A stretch of DNA of 64,000 nt from Symbiodinium natans. Its lineage: Eukaryota; Sar; Dinophyceae; Suessiales; Symbiodiniaceae. Positions 34,901 to 41,629 of the stretch are shown here, piece after piece; positions within the stretch are counted from its first letter, which is position 1; each line of letters starts with the position of its first letter. The translations under genes were made by a program, and so were the position numbers. A model generated the notes under the pieces. The model saw nothing but the letters and a program-made list of their open reading frames with translations, made no database searches and was not told the DNA's origin. The stretch covers positions 1-64,000 of the forward strand of contig CAJNDS010000148.1 of the NCBI GenBank assembly GCA_905221605.1. The letters run 5' to 3'.

Positions 34901-35754
34901 TTTCTAAAAGGGTTGCTTACTTTACAAGGAACCGTTGAACCCCCAAAAAAGGAAAAAGGGTACCACCTGGGCTACCAAGATGCTGTAGTGGTGCAGAAGC
35001 GCCTGGCTACCGCTGCTTCTCTTACTACGTCCATACGGGCCCCCTTGCGGTTCCTACTTCACAAAAGCAAGTGCGCAACGCGGTAGCAGAGAGGCCTCGT
35101 AGTCCTGATCGTATTCCGGCGGCCAGTTCTTACATTTCATCCGGACACTGCCCCAGGCATTCGTGTAATCTCGAGGCTCAGAACCCAGCCATCCGCCCCA
35201 AGTGGAAGGCGTCCACGCGTCCTGCGCCAGTGTCACCCTAAACCCTAAACCCTAAACCCTAAACCCTAAACCCTAAACCCTGAACCCTGAACCCTGAACC
35301 CTGAACCCTGAACCCTGAACCCTGAACCCTGAACCCTGAACCCAAACCCTTCAAGGCTGCTTCCCATGACCTTGGTGTGATGCCAGAGCCGTCCCTGGCT
35401 GTCTCTGTAGTCTTCGCTGAAGCCCCCGTTAATGCCGAGCCAGTCCAGCCCGGCTCCTCTGGAGAGGGCCACCTGGCAAGGAGGGTTTAGGGTTTAGGGT
35501 TTGGGGTTTAGGGTTGAGGGTTGTGGGTTTAGGGTTGGATGTTCCCCCTTATGCTAACGGCTAACAGTCCTGAATAGGGATTCTACTACCCCCCCCCCCC
35601 CCTTTGATAATCCCTGTATAAGGACTGGTAGTATAGAGGGAGAACCTCCCCATAGTTGATCAACATACGGCTGGGGCTCCACAGACGTGGATGTTTGGAG
35701 CCCGCCCACCAGAACTGGTAGGAGCCGCAGTCCAGAGGCCCATGCAGCGCGCAT
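27950..35754 (-). CDS. Large secreted mosaic protein (many exons)
   Basis: A series of minus-strand exons reads as an extracellular protein. The proposed start (35754) gives MRAAWASGLRLLPVLVGGLQ, a signal-like N-terminus. Exons then include LDWLGINGGFSEDYRD (35460-35348), WGGWLGSEPRDYTNAWGS (35238 down), VKYNFCEKLG (34829-34710), an Ig/filamin-like exon (34490-34310), a Cys-rich exon (34155-34050), a SFYDYSSKCDFGNEEMEN exon (about 33610-33500), a LamG-like exon (32905-32800), an EGF-like exon (32175-32040), and smaller exons at about 31.85, 31.55, 30.85, 30.4, 30.2, 29.83, 29.55 and 29.3 kb leading to the long exon 28949-27950. Resolved introns are 35239-35347, 34830-34983 and 28950-29266; another near 35.1-35.0 kb is probable. 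All share strand and order, but that they form one gene rather than two is inference. Secretion or surface exposure is inferred from the signal and the cysteine modules. Confidence 0.55.
28950..29262 (-). mobile_element. Type VI TIR element forming a GT-AG intron
   Basis: The ends CTTGGGGACCAAATTATGAA and GCTCCCCCAAG are inverted, and GTAC is duplicated on both sides (28946-28949 and 29263-29266). On the coding strand the intron starts with the first GTAC (a GT donor) and ends CCCCAAG, and the exon resumes at the second GTAC. The spliced frame reads GTLCAKYWHPWVENTG. At 313 bp it is the longest type VI copy; the interior has tandem-like blocks with CCCTTAGAGGG-type motifs and no gene. Confidence 0.8.
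29369..29506. repeat. Telomere-like array acting as an intron, with duplicated flanks
   Basis: Nothing but CCCTAAA, CCCTAAG and related heptamers between two exons. AGACCGCCGCCTCC (29355-29368) and AGACCGCTGCCTCC (29507-29520) flank it as a direct repeat with one mismatch. On the coding strand a GTCTAGAG donor and a TTTAG|GG acceptor join VPWKEAA to GLEAAVLEENLAF in frame. Confidence 0.75.
29605..29750. repeat. Long interstitial telomere-like array (TTTAGGG)
   Basis: About 19 almost perfect TTTAGGG heptamers. It lies between two exons of the mosaic gene, but here the coding strand reads CCCTAAA. Confidence 0.95.
29936..30120. mobile_element. Short TIR element, type IV
   Basis: The ends CCCCAAAGGGCCCAAGACCCC and GGGATATTGGGCTCTTTGGG are inverted repeats, with TAGA duplicated at 29932-29935 and 30121-30124. 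Inside, a tandem-like unit (ATTCAGGATCCCTT...TATGTNAGGGNTATTGGGC) occurs twice. It separates the exon with DVHVHASSLSARLDAVKE from the exon with AGMPLSIRRVSEKLGG. Confidence 0.7.
30570..31023. repeat. Cluster of interstitial telomere-like arrays in opposite orientations
   Basis: CCCTAAA arrays at 30570-30616 and 30730-30796, then TTTAGGG/TTCAGGG arrays at 30907-31023. Between the last two is the protein-like minus exon with GHIFRGPSPMNAVADKMRPE (30900-30795). The sequence at about 30690-30725, ending TTTGGTCCCCAGG, resembles a type VI end. Confidence 0.85.
32040..32180 (-). CDS. EGF-like exon
   Basis: The minus strand reads a six-cysteine pattern: HEACELGLCAAVACNEPMGG, then SCVDGQCHCIEGHTGTNCEE. 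Its spacing matches an EGF-like module (C-x-C-x5-G-x2-C at the end). These modules occur in secreted and surface proteins. The exon is flanked on the 3' side by an inverted-ended insert whose ends are AGCCCCTAAGAAA and TTTCTAGGGGCCC (about 31877-32000). Confidence 0.7.
32795..32910 (-). CDS. LamG/concanavalin-like exon
   Basis: Minus-strand frame with FPYTYTLSVWFYGLLSL followed by a polar stretch and KETLLWQPTGSF. The YTLSVWFYG strand is typical of LamG/ConA-like jelly-roll domains, where a similar (F/Y)T(I/L)S-x-WVY strand occurs. Only part of the domain is in this exon. It lies between telomere-like arrays at 32756-32797 and about 32935-32960. Confidence 0.5.
33730..33811. mobile_element. 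Decayed type I TIR element
   Basis: The ends CTACTTGCTTA and GGGGGTTCTTAGCAAATCAC match the type I ends with losses. The interior keeps the motif CATTGCCCTTAGAAGGAAGAC and a T/G tract. Confidence 0.5.
33930..34047. repeat. Interstitial telomere-like array with CCCTACA variants
   Basis: Begins with CCCTACA heptamers and continues as CCCTAAA; lies directly downstream (minus sense) of the Cys-rich exon. Confidence 0.9.
34050..34160 (-). CDS. Cysteine-rich exon of the mosaic protein
   Basis: The minus frame reads GCECCGGQARFSTLEFQKSS, then EGCTACESISCGKGP: six cysteines in about 37 residues. The family is not recognised; the spacing suggests a disulfide-stabilised extracellular module. Telomere-like arrays bound it on both sides (33930-34047 and 34159-34205). 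Confidence 0.6.
34300..34490 (-). CDS. Ig/filamin-like exon of the mosaic protein
   Basis: The minus frame reads KMDLMINGKVVKKDYTTKC, then DIYHFKCVPTMAGMIEVTIQ and GDPEVKG. The pattern Y-x-F-x2-x-P-x2-AG-x-(x)-EVTI-x-G-x-P is that of filamin-type immunoglobulin-like repeats. The exon end on the 3' side is unclear; the frame runs on into sequence next to the array at 34159-34205. Confidence 0.55.
34591..34703. repeat. Interstitial telomere-like array with similar flanks
   Basis: Sixteen near-perfect CCCTAAA heptamers. AAGGGTCCCTCTGGGGCTGCC (34570-34590) and AAGGGTCCCCCTGAACCTGCC (34708-34728) flank it as an imperfect direct repeat (17 of 21 positions). Just to the left is a short palindrome, GTTTACCGG-8 nt-CCGGTAAAC (about 34515-34540). 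Confidence 0.9.
34830..34979 (-). mobile_element. Type III TIR element forming a GC-AG intron
   Basis: The ends CTTGGTAGCCCAGGAACC and GGTACCACCTGGGCTACCAAG are inverted, with ATGC duplicated at 34826-34829 and 34980-34983. On the coding strand the intron begins with the duplicated GCAT (GC donor) and ends CTACCAAG; the next exon begins with the other GCAT. The frame joins ALLHHYS to IEAGTNQTFRV. The element has itself been invaded by CCCTAAA heptamers (34858-34885). Confidence 0.82.
35239..35347 (-). repeat. Intron made entirely of telomere-like heptamers
   Basis: On the coding strand the exon ends CTTGAAGG, the intron runs GTTTGGG, about nine TTCAGGG, then TTTAGGG units ending TTTAG, and the exon resumes GGTGACACTGG. 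Phase is kept: VMGSSLEG joins VTLAQDAW. All 109 bp are heptamers, with GT-AG ends supplied by the repeat itself. Confidence 0.82.
35537..35651. mobile_element. Short TIR element, type V
   Basis: Ends GGATGTTCCCCCTTATGCTAAC and, inverted, GGTAGTATAGAGGGAGAACCTCCCC, with a C tract inside. Close copies are at 60737-60837 and, weakly, 36240-36318 and 45005-45065. It lies between the proposed first exon of the mosaic gene and the next, followed by a telomere-like array before the CCAG|GTGGCC acceptor. Confidence 0.65.
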
Positions 35755-36011
35755 GGCTCATGGAGAGAGGCCGGAGTCGCCAGTTTTCCCTGCTGAAATT
35801 TGGATCGGCCGGCTGATGATACGTGGGGGTTTACGAAAATAGGGCACCCCCTAAAATCGAACCTCGAGCCCTACACCCTAAACCTTAACACTCAGGACCC
35901 GAATAGGAGGCGCCCCCTAGCTCGGAAACCCCCCCCCATGTCTCCAAAGCTGCACCCACCACGCCTCACCAAGTGTCCGCCTAAAGCCTGAGCTTCTGAT
36001 TCAGCATCTTA

Positions 36012-36134
36012 CTACTACTTGCTTAAGAACCCACAAAAAACACAAATATTATTCCTTATAAGGGCAATATAGGGATTATTAGTGTTAGTTTTTTTTTTTT
36101 GTTTTGGGGGGGGGGGTTCTTAAGCAAATCGTAG
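36012..36134. mobile_element. Short TIR element, type I, with CTTA duplication
   Basis: The ends CTACTACTTGCTTAAGAACCC and GGGTTCTTAAGCAAATCGTAG are near-perfect inverted repeats. CTTA is duplicated at 36008-36011 and 36135-36138. Interior: A-rich, ATTCCTTATAAGGGCAATATAGGGATT, then a T/G tract. The best-preserved type I copy. A minus exon-like stretch (WNFCFPVECDSSQAWSIGVR, about 36240-36165) lies beside it. Confidence 0.8.
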
Positions 36135-36676
36135 CTTAGGGTGTCGGGTTTCGGGCTTTTGGGCTCTTTTCGCTGGCAATGCGCACCCCAATACTCCATG
36201 CCTGGCTGCTGTCGCACTCAACAGGGAAGCAGAAATTCCAGAGGTTTTGGGGTTTAGGGATATTAATAGGGGGTACTAGCATCCCGATTAAGGACTGTGA
36301 GTATAAGGGAGAGCATCCCAAGTTTAGAGTTTAGGATACCCTAAACCCTAAACCCTAAACCCTAACCTTTTCAACACTCACAAGGTGAGGCAAGGGGGTT
36401 GGACTCCCGAGCTGAGGGTTTTGAGCGGAGTTTTTGCTACAGGGGTGATGCATGGTTGTGTAAAATAGGGTGAGGGTTTTAGGGTCGGTTTAGGGTTTAG
36501 GGTTTAGGGTTTAGGGTTTAGGGTTTCCACTAACTCCTACAATATCCAGCACTTCTTGACTGTTGTGGGTAGTTGTATCGTTTCTGACTCATGGTGCCAC
36601 CATGTTATGCACCGGAACCTGCTCAGCGGAATGCCGCAGAATGCCACGGCGGGCAAGTGAGCTTTTTCAAAGGTTG

Positions 36677-37642
36677 TCACGAGTCGGGGACCTTGTTGCG
36701 CCCTTTTCGGGCGGCAAGCGCGATGCTCCCCAAAGCCACATGTATGGAGCTTGGGTATTCCTGATCGTGTTCGGCCTCGAAATCTTCAATCCAGGCTACT
36801 GACATTTCGCCTGCGGTGAAAGCACTGGGCATGTCTGGAATATTGAGCTTTACATGCTGGCACACCTGTGCAGACTTCCCTCCGTGATGCCAACAATTCA
36901 AGTGGTGTTGAATAAGCCCTTCCACTGCAGACTTGCTTCTGCTGCCGATCCAAGCTAGCAAGCTTGGCCGTTGGGACTTCTGGAACTCCACATGGACGGA
37001 TGAAACGACACAGGCATCTGATGGGTCCACCGCCAGCGACACACGATGAATCCATGTCTCACGCTCCAATGCAGGCTCGCTCTTCGAACTCTTCGAAGTC
37101 TTCGAGCTCTTGGCGCTGCTGGAGCAGGCAGAGCGGTGGCTACGCTGGCTGGGGGCAGTGCGGGGTCCAGGGTGACTAGCTGGAATGAAGGGCGAAGCCT
37201 CCACGGTACAGTGCTCCGGGATACTCATCATCTCAGCCGCTGCCAGTTTTATGCCAATGAGATGCTGCGGCTGAGACAAGGTTCCCGGCACGTTCACATG
37301 GAAGACTTGTGCCTCGAAAGGCAAGGCAGTGCAGGTTTGCATGCGGAGGTGGAGGGAGGAGGGTGCCTGAACATCATTGGACGCCGCGATGAACGCCTGG
37401 AACCGATGTCGGTCTTCTGCGCAAATGAATTGCAAGAATGGCAAGGAAGACATGCAAGGTTCAAGATGTGGCTCGTCCTCTGGGTTCTTGATTTGCAGCA
37501 ATGCCAACGCCTTTTGGGACGGCTGGTCGATGTCGAAACTGTCAGTCAGCTGCTCGCAGCAATCACAGGTCACGGAAAGAAGCCGACGCGCAGCTGACAG
37601 CAAGTCTTCCGTCGCCCTCATGCTCTTCTCTTTCTCCTGCAC
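36677..37642 (-). CDS. PAS-like C-terminal exon, paralogue A
   Basis: From the CAG|GTGCAGGAG acceptor at 37642 the minus frame encodes about 320 residues. It starts with a charged helix (VQEKEKSMRATEDLLSAARR), then a PAS-like core (RLLSVTCDCCEQLTDSFDI ... PFLQFICAEDRHRFQAFI), a serine/lysine low-complexity linker, and a second folded part with RVSLAVDPSDACVVSSVHV. PAS cores bind small ligands or partners in signalling proteins; the ligand here is unknown. Membrane-spanning exons of the same gene lie upstream (39553-37725). It is about 93 per cent identical to the exon at 40588-41568. An extra GC dinucleotide near 36718 shifts the last residues relative to the other copy, giving a different C-terminus. 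Confidence 0.65.
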   Translation of the reverse strand: MQEKEKSMRATEDLLSAARRLLSVTCDCCEQLTDSFDIDQPSQKALALLQIKNPEDEPHLEPCMSSLPFLQFICAEDRHRFQAFIAASNDVQAPSSLHLRMQTCTALPFEAQVFHVNVPGTLSQPQHLIGIKLAAAEMMSIPEHCTVEASPFIPASHPGPRTAPSQRSHRSACSSSAKSSKTSKSSKSEPALERETWIHRVSLAVDPSDACVVSSVHVEFQKSQRPSLLAWIGSRSKSAVEGLIQHHLNCWHHGGKSAQVCQHVKLNIPDMPSAFTAGEMSVAWIEDFEAEHDQEYPSSIHVALGSIALAARKGRNKVPDS

Positions 37643-37724
37643 CTGACATCGGCTCAAGTTTAAACAGGCTAAATAACAGAGGGTGAAGGAAACTCCGACA
37701 ACATAAAACAACATTGTCCACTTT

Positions 37725-39553
37725 CTACGGGCCCTTGTTTGCACCAAGCGCTGCCTGATCTTCCAGATCAGCTGTCGTCCGCAGCAGCACGGCCAGCAAG
37801 TAATCGATATGCTGCAACATGATGAACATGAATAAACACACAATGGCATCGTTCTGTACCTTAGTGGTCCAGCACCCACCAGTTCTGATTCTGATTGGGT
37901 TTGGGTTTATAAGGTTGAGGGTTCGAGGTTTAAAGGTTGAGGGCTTAGGGCTTAAAGTTTTCAAACTACCCTCCCTCGCAGTTTTGGAAGCTAGAGGGAT
38001 AAAGCTCCGTTGTACTGTTCATCCTAGAATTCCAGATTGGCAGCGTAGAGAATCAAATCGAAGGTGGCGGAGGTGTCGCCTTGTCCAGACGCCAGGACTA
38101 GTCGAAGTGGGCTAAAGGCGATGTACGCGCCCACGCCAAACCAGGGATCACCTATGAACCTCAGGGTGCAGGGTATAGGGCGAGGTTTGCATCAAGGGCT
38201 CTTCAGCACCGGCTAGCGGTTTCTAGAAACTTCCCTTCTCCGCCAATGTCTGTTAGAGCAGTCGCGTTTGCAGTCATGCCTTTTCCGTGCTATGCTCAGG
38301 CCCAAGGGGAACATGCAGCATGCTAGTACACAGCAGTAGGAAGTAGCCAAGTAGCAACTCCTAAAAAGAACCGGACCTTGTTTTTCGTCGGTGCATTGTG
38401 GCAAGAGTCCCTAAGCCCTAACCCTCTCGTAAGAAGACGCAACACCCCTACACCTGAAAAGCCACCCATGGCTCCTCACAGCTATAGTCTAAACAGCCTA
38501 GGCGACTTATAGTTTCATGTACGTGAAGGTTGCAGATCGACAGAAGGGAGGACAAATCGCCCAGGGCTTAGCATTTAGGGTTGTCGGTTTAGGGCCGCCA
38601 GGATACAATGTGAGTGCGACATACGCCACCCCACTCACGTGCGCCAGCTGCTTGGGCACGTCGCCTTGAGACATCAGGGAAGCGATGGCGAATGTCGTCG
38701 ACGCGAGCCTCCAAAGGGTCTACCCTAAACCCTAAACCCTAAACCCTAAACCCTAAACCCTAAACCCTAAACCCTAAGTAGGGTTCACAGACCGACTCCC
38801 TCAGCATGGGGTATCGTGGAGCTTCTGCCTGCTGTGTGCAGGCACTGCGAGTGGGAATACTTGAAGGTTCATGGGTAGTTAGGAAGTAGGGTCACAAGTA
38901 GGGTAACTAGACGTGTAACCCTTATTTAGGGTACTTGAAGCCCGTTGAAGCCCTGCTACCCATGAACCTTCAAGTAGGCTCCTACTATGGGATGCTGATG
39001 CTGGGTTGGCATCAGGGCAGTTTTTGTATATTATTGGCCTTCGCTGCCACAATGACGTCCTCGCAGAAGGGTGGCATGACCCTCTTAGACCCACCAAGGT
39101 GAAGACAATGCTCCACCTGATGCAGTGCATGCATGACCCCGGTACAAAAAGACGTGTGCGCTGCGAAAATGTTCTACCCTCTTGCGGGGGCGGGGCAGTT
39201 TGCTAAATTAACTGAAGGCAGCTGGGCGAACACCGGTCCCCAACTTTCCCCAAAGCCCCCGGCATGTGCAGGTCTTGCCATGCAGGCTTCGTCCAGGCTC
39301 CAGGAAAGCTCAGGCGCAGCAGGGTCCAAACCACCAAGTAGATTTCGCCGTTTTTGGTGAAAATCGGCACCCAATCTGGCATGTGATTCTGCAGGTACTC
39401 TTGCCTCCGTGACTTCATTGCATCATCGTCTGGAGGGGACAAGCAGCTTGTGAAGAACCGCTGCCAGGCGTCGAGCACGTTGGGTAGGCGAAGAAACCAC
39501 GCCACAGAGGCGTAGCCGCAAAAGAGGCTGACCATGAATGTCAAGTTCTCCAT
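37725..39553 (-). CDS. Multi-membrane-span exons of the PAS-like gene, paralogue A
   Basis: Five minus-strand segments have counterparts in paralogue B in the same order. They are: MENLTFMVSLFCGYASVAWF (39553-39260, two hydrophobic spans); IRWSIVFTLVGLRGSCHPSA (about 39125-39032); FAIASLMSQGDVPKQLAHVS (about 38712-38605); LRFIGDPWFGVGAYIAFSPL (about 38166-38020); and YLLAVLLRTTADLEDQAALG (about 37806-37735). They alternate hydrophobic spans and short loops, as in a polytopic membrane protein. Comparison of the copies picks the coding frame, since differences are mostly conservative. Splice sites are not all resolved. The start at MENL is possible, or an upstream exon (39740-40010) may belong here. 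Confidence 0.55.
38723..38776. repeat. Interstitial telomere-like array (CCCTAAA)
   Basis: Near-perfect heptamers beside the FAIASLMSQ exon of paralogue A; absent at the matching place in paralogue B. Confidence 0.9.
38859..38975. mobile_element. Short TIR element, type II
   Basis: The ends ACTTGAAGGTTCATGGGTAG and CTACCCATGAACCTTCAAGT are perfect 20-bp inverted repeats, 117 bp apart in all. The interior contains GGGTAACTAGACGTGTAACCC, itself palindromic. It sits in an intron of paralogue A and has no counterpart in paralogue B. Confidence 0.85.
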
Positions 39554-39739
39554 GGCTTTACAACGAGAACTCTCGGCTTGAAGACCCGGCATCTCGAAAT
39601 CACTTCGTTTATGTCAGAGCTTGGAGTGTAGGATTATTCTTCTTTCAGACTCCTACTCCGTCCTACTCAGGCCTACTCTATGCATCTGCACTTCTGAGCC
39701 AATGCTGCGCAGCCGCCAATGCCGGCATCACGCAACTCT

Positions 39740-40010
39740 GACCGGCAGCAGCTGTGGGAGGATGTAGCGTGGTGTGGCGGATTGCTCTTGCAGCATCATC
39801 GGCTCAATACTGGAGCGAAAAACAAGTTTCATGGCAGGAACACATCTATGTAATGAGTACGATGCTCTTCCCATCACGCTTGCGAACTGTGTGCGATATC
39901 GTGCAAAACCTCCGGTCATCGGTGCCAAACTGCGACGGCTGTGGAAGCCCTGGACATCAACCGAGATGTCGAGGTCAAGGATTTTAGGGACGAGGCTTAG
40001 GACGTCAAGT
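39740..40010 (-). CDS. Exon upstream of paralogue A, unrecognised
   Basis: The minus frame contains VRALDVLSLVPKILDLDISV, then GFARYRTQFASVMGRASYSL and a C-terminal PRYILPQLLPVRVA before a stop near 39728. No domain is recognised. It may be the end of a preceding gene or a 5' exon of paralogue A. A diverged type III element (40018-40113) abuts its 5' side. Confidence 0.35.
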
Positions 40011-40017
40011 GCCCGTA

Positions 40018-40113
40018 CTTGGAGTTCAATCGTACTTATATATTTTTGGTTTTGGTTATTCATAAGAGAACCCATAACCAAAAAAAGGTAAAGGGTACCA
40101 CTGGCCGACCAAG
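40018..40113. mobile_element. Diverged type III TIR element
   Basis: The right end GGGTACCACTGGCCGACCAAG matches the type III end with two changes; the left end CTTGGAGTTCAA is poorly kept. The interior motif TTATTCATAAGAGAACCC resembles the other type III copies. No clear target duplication. Confidence 0.45.
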
Positions 40114-40120
40114 TATTGCG

Positions 40121-40315
40121 ACCGCCTGCTAAACCCACCTTAAGGACCCTGAACCCTATAAACCCTATAAACCCTTGTCAACCCTATAAACCCCATAAAC
40201 CCTAAAAACCCTACAAAAGCCCTACAAAAACCCTATAAACCCTATAAACCCCAAACCCTAAATCCTAAACCCTAAACCCTGAACCCCAACCGCCCGCTAA
40301 ACCCACCTTAAGGAC
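40121..40315. repeat. Degenerate telomere-like array bracketed by a 27-bp direct repeat
   Basis: ACCGCCTGCTAAACCCACCT followed by TAAGGAC occurs at 40121-40147 and again, with one mismatch, at 40289-40315. Between them lie only CCCTATAAA, CCCTAAA, CCCTGAA and related units (40148-40288). Confidence 0.88.
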
Positions 40316-40407
40316 AGTGTGAGCAAGTTGATGGTGGCCCCCCTCCCGCCGGTCGCAGGCGGCAGAAGTTCACCAACCTAGCATCCTTAAATTCTCTGAA
40401 TTGCAGT

Positions 40408-40446
40408 TTAGGGTTTAGGGTTTAGGGTTTAGGGTTTAGGGTTTAG
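40408..40446. repeat. Interstitial telomere-like array (TTTAGGG)
   Basis: Five to six perfect heptamers, downstream of paralogue B. Confidence 0.9.
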
Positions 40447-40587
40447 TTTGTACCGTCTGTACGCACAGTTGTCCCAGTAGCTATCCTTCCATCCCAGTAT
40501 GTAGCCTTCCCAACCGGCTACTGAATACGGCAGTGAGTCTACATTGCATTGCATGAGCTGAGACCCTTTTTTGAGGGCTGTCCTGAG

Positions 40588-41568
40588 TCACGGGTCTGTT
40601 GGTACACGCCCTTTCGAGCGGCAAGCGATGCTTCGCAAAGCTACTTGTATGGAGCGTGGGTATTCTTGACCGTGTTCGGCCTCGAAATCTTCAACCCAGG
40701 CTACTGACATTTCGCCTGCAGTGAAAGCACTGGGCATTTCTGGAATATTGAGCTTTACATGCTGGCAAACCTGTGCGGAATTCCCTCCGTGATGCCAACA
40801 ATTCAAGTGGTGTTGAACGAGCCCTTCCACTGCGGATTTGCTTCTGCTGCCGATCCAAGCCATCAACCTTGGCCGTTGGGACTTCTGGAACTCCACATGG
40901 ACAGATGAAACGACACAGGCATCTGACGGGTCCACCGCCAGCGAGACACGATCGATCTTGAGGCTCTCGCATGGCTCACGCTCCAAAGAAGGCTCACTCT
41001 TCGAACTCTTCGAACTCTTCGAAGTCTTCGAGCTCTTGGCGCTGCTGGAGCAGGCGGAGCGGCGGCTGCGCTGGCTGGGGGCACTGCGGGGTCCCAGGAG
41101 GCTTGCTGGAATGAGGGGCGAAGTCTCCACGGTACAGTGCTCCGGGATACTCATCATCTCAGCCGCTGCCAGTTTTATGCCAATGAGATGCTGCGGCTGA
41201 GACAAGGTTCCCGGCACGTTCACATGGAAGACTTGTGCCTCGAAAGGCAAGGCGGTGCAGGTTTGCATGCGGAGGTGGAGCGAGGAGGGTGCCTGAACAT
41301 CATTGGACGCCGCGATGAACGCCTGGAACCGATGTCGGTCTTCTGCGCAAATGAATTGCAAGAATGGCAAGGAAGACATGCAAGGTTCAAGATGTGGCTC
41401 CTCCTCTGGGTTCTTGATTTGCAGCAATGCCAACGCCTTTTGGGACGGCTGGTCGATGTCGAAACTGTCAGTCAGCTGCTCGCAGCAATCACAGGTCACG
41501 GAGAGAAGCCGACGCGCAGCTGACAGCAAGTCCTCCGTCGCCCTCATGCTCTTCTCTTTCTCCTGCAC
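40588..41568 (-). CDS. PAS-like C-terminal exon, paralogue B
   Basis: A tandem paralogue of the exon at 36677-37642, shifted by 3926 bp, with the same acceptor (CAG|GTGCAGGAG) and almost the same protein up to the last 15 residues. The Ser/Lys linker is one SSK unit longer (SKTSKSSKSSKSEPSLE) and EPCESLKIDRVSL replaces ETWIHRVSL, so it has gained codons. The C-terminus reads RSIACRSKGRVPTDP. Frame conservation and mostly silent or conservative changes suggest both copies were kept under selection for some time. Confidence 0.65.
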   Translation of the reverse strand: MQEKEKSMRATEDLLSAARRLLSVTCDCCEQLTDSFDIDQPSQKALALLQIKNPEEEPHLEPCMSSLPFLQFICAEDRHRFQAFIAASNDVQAPSSLHLRMQTCTALPFEAQVFHVNVPGTLSQPQHLIGIKLAAAEMMSIPEHCTVETSPLIPASLLGPRSAPSQRSRRSACSSSAKSSKTSKSSKSSKSEPSLEREPCESLKIDRVSLAVDPSDACVVSSVHVEFQKSQRPRLMAWIGSRSKSAVEGLVQHHLNCWHHGGNSAQVCQHVKLNIPEMPSAFTAGEMSVAWVEDFEAEHGQEYPRSIQVALRSIACRSKGRVPTDP

Positions 41569-41629
41569 CTGACATCGGGTCAAGGACTCCGACAACATAA
41601 AACAACATTGTCCTCTTTCTACAGGCCCT

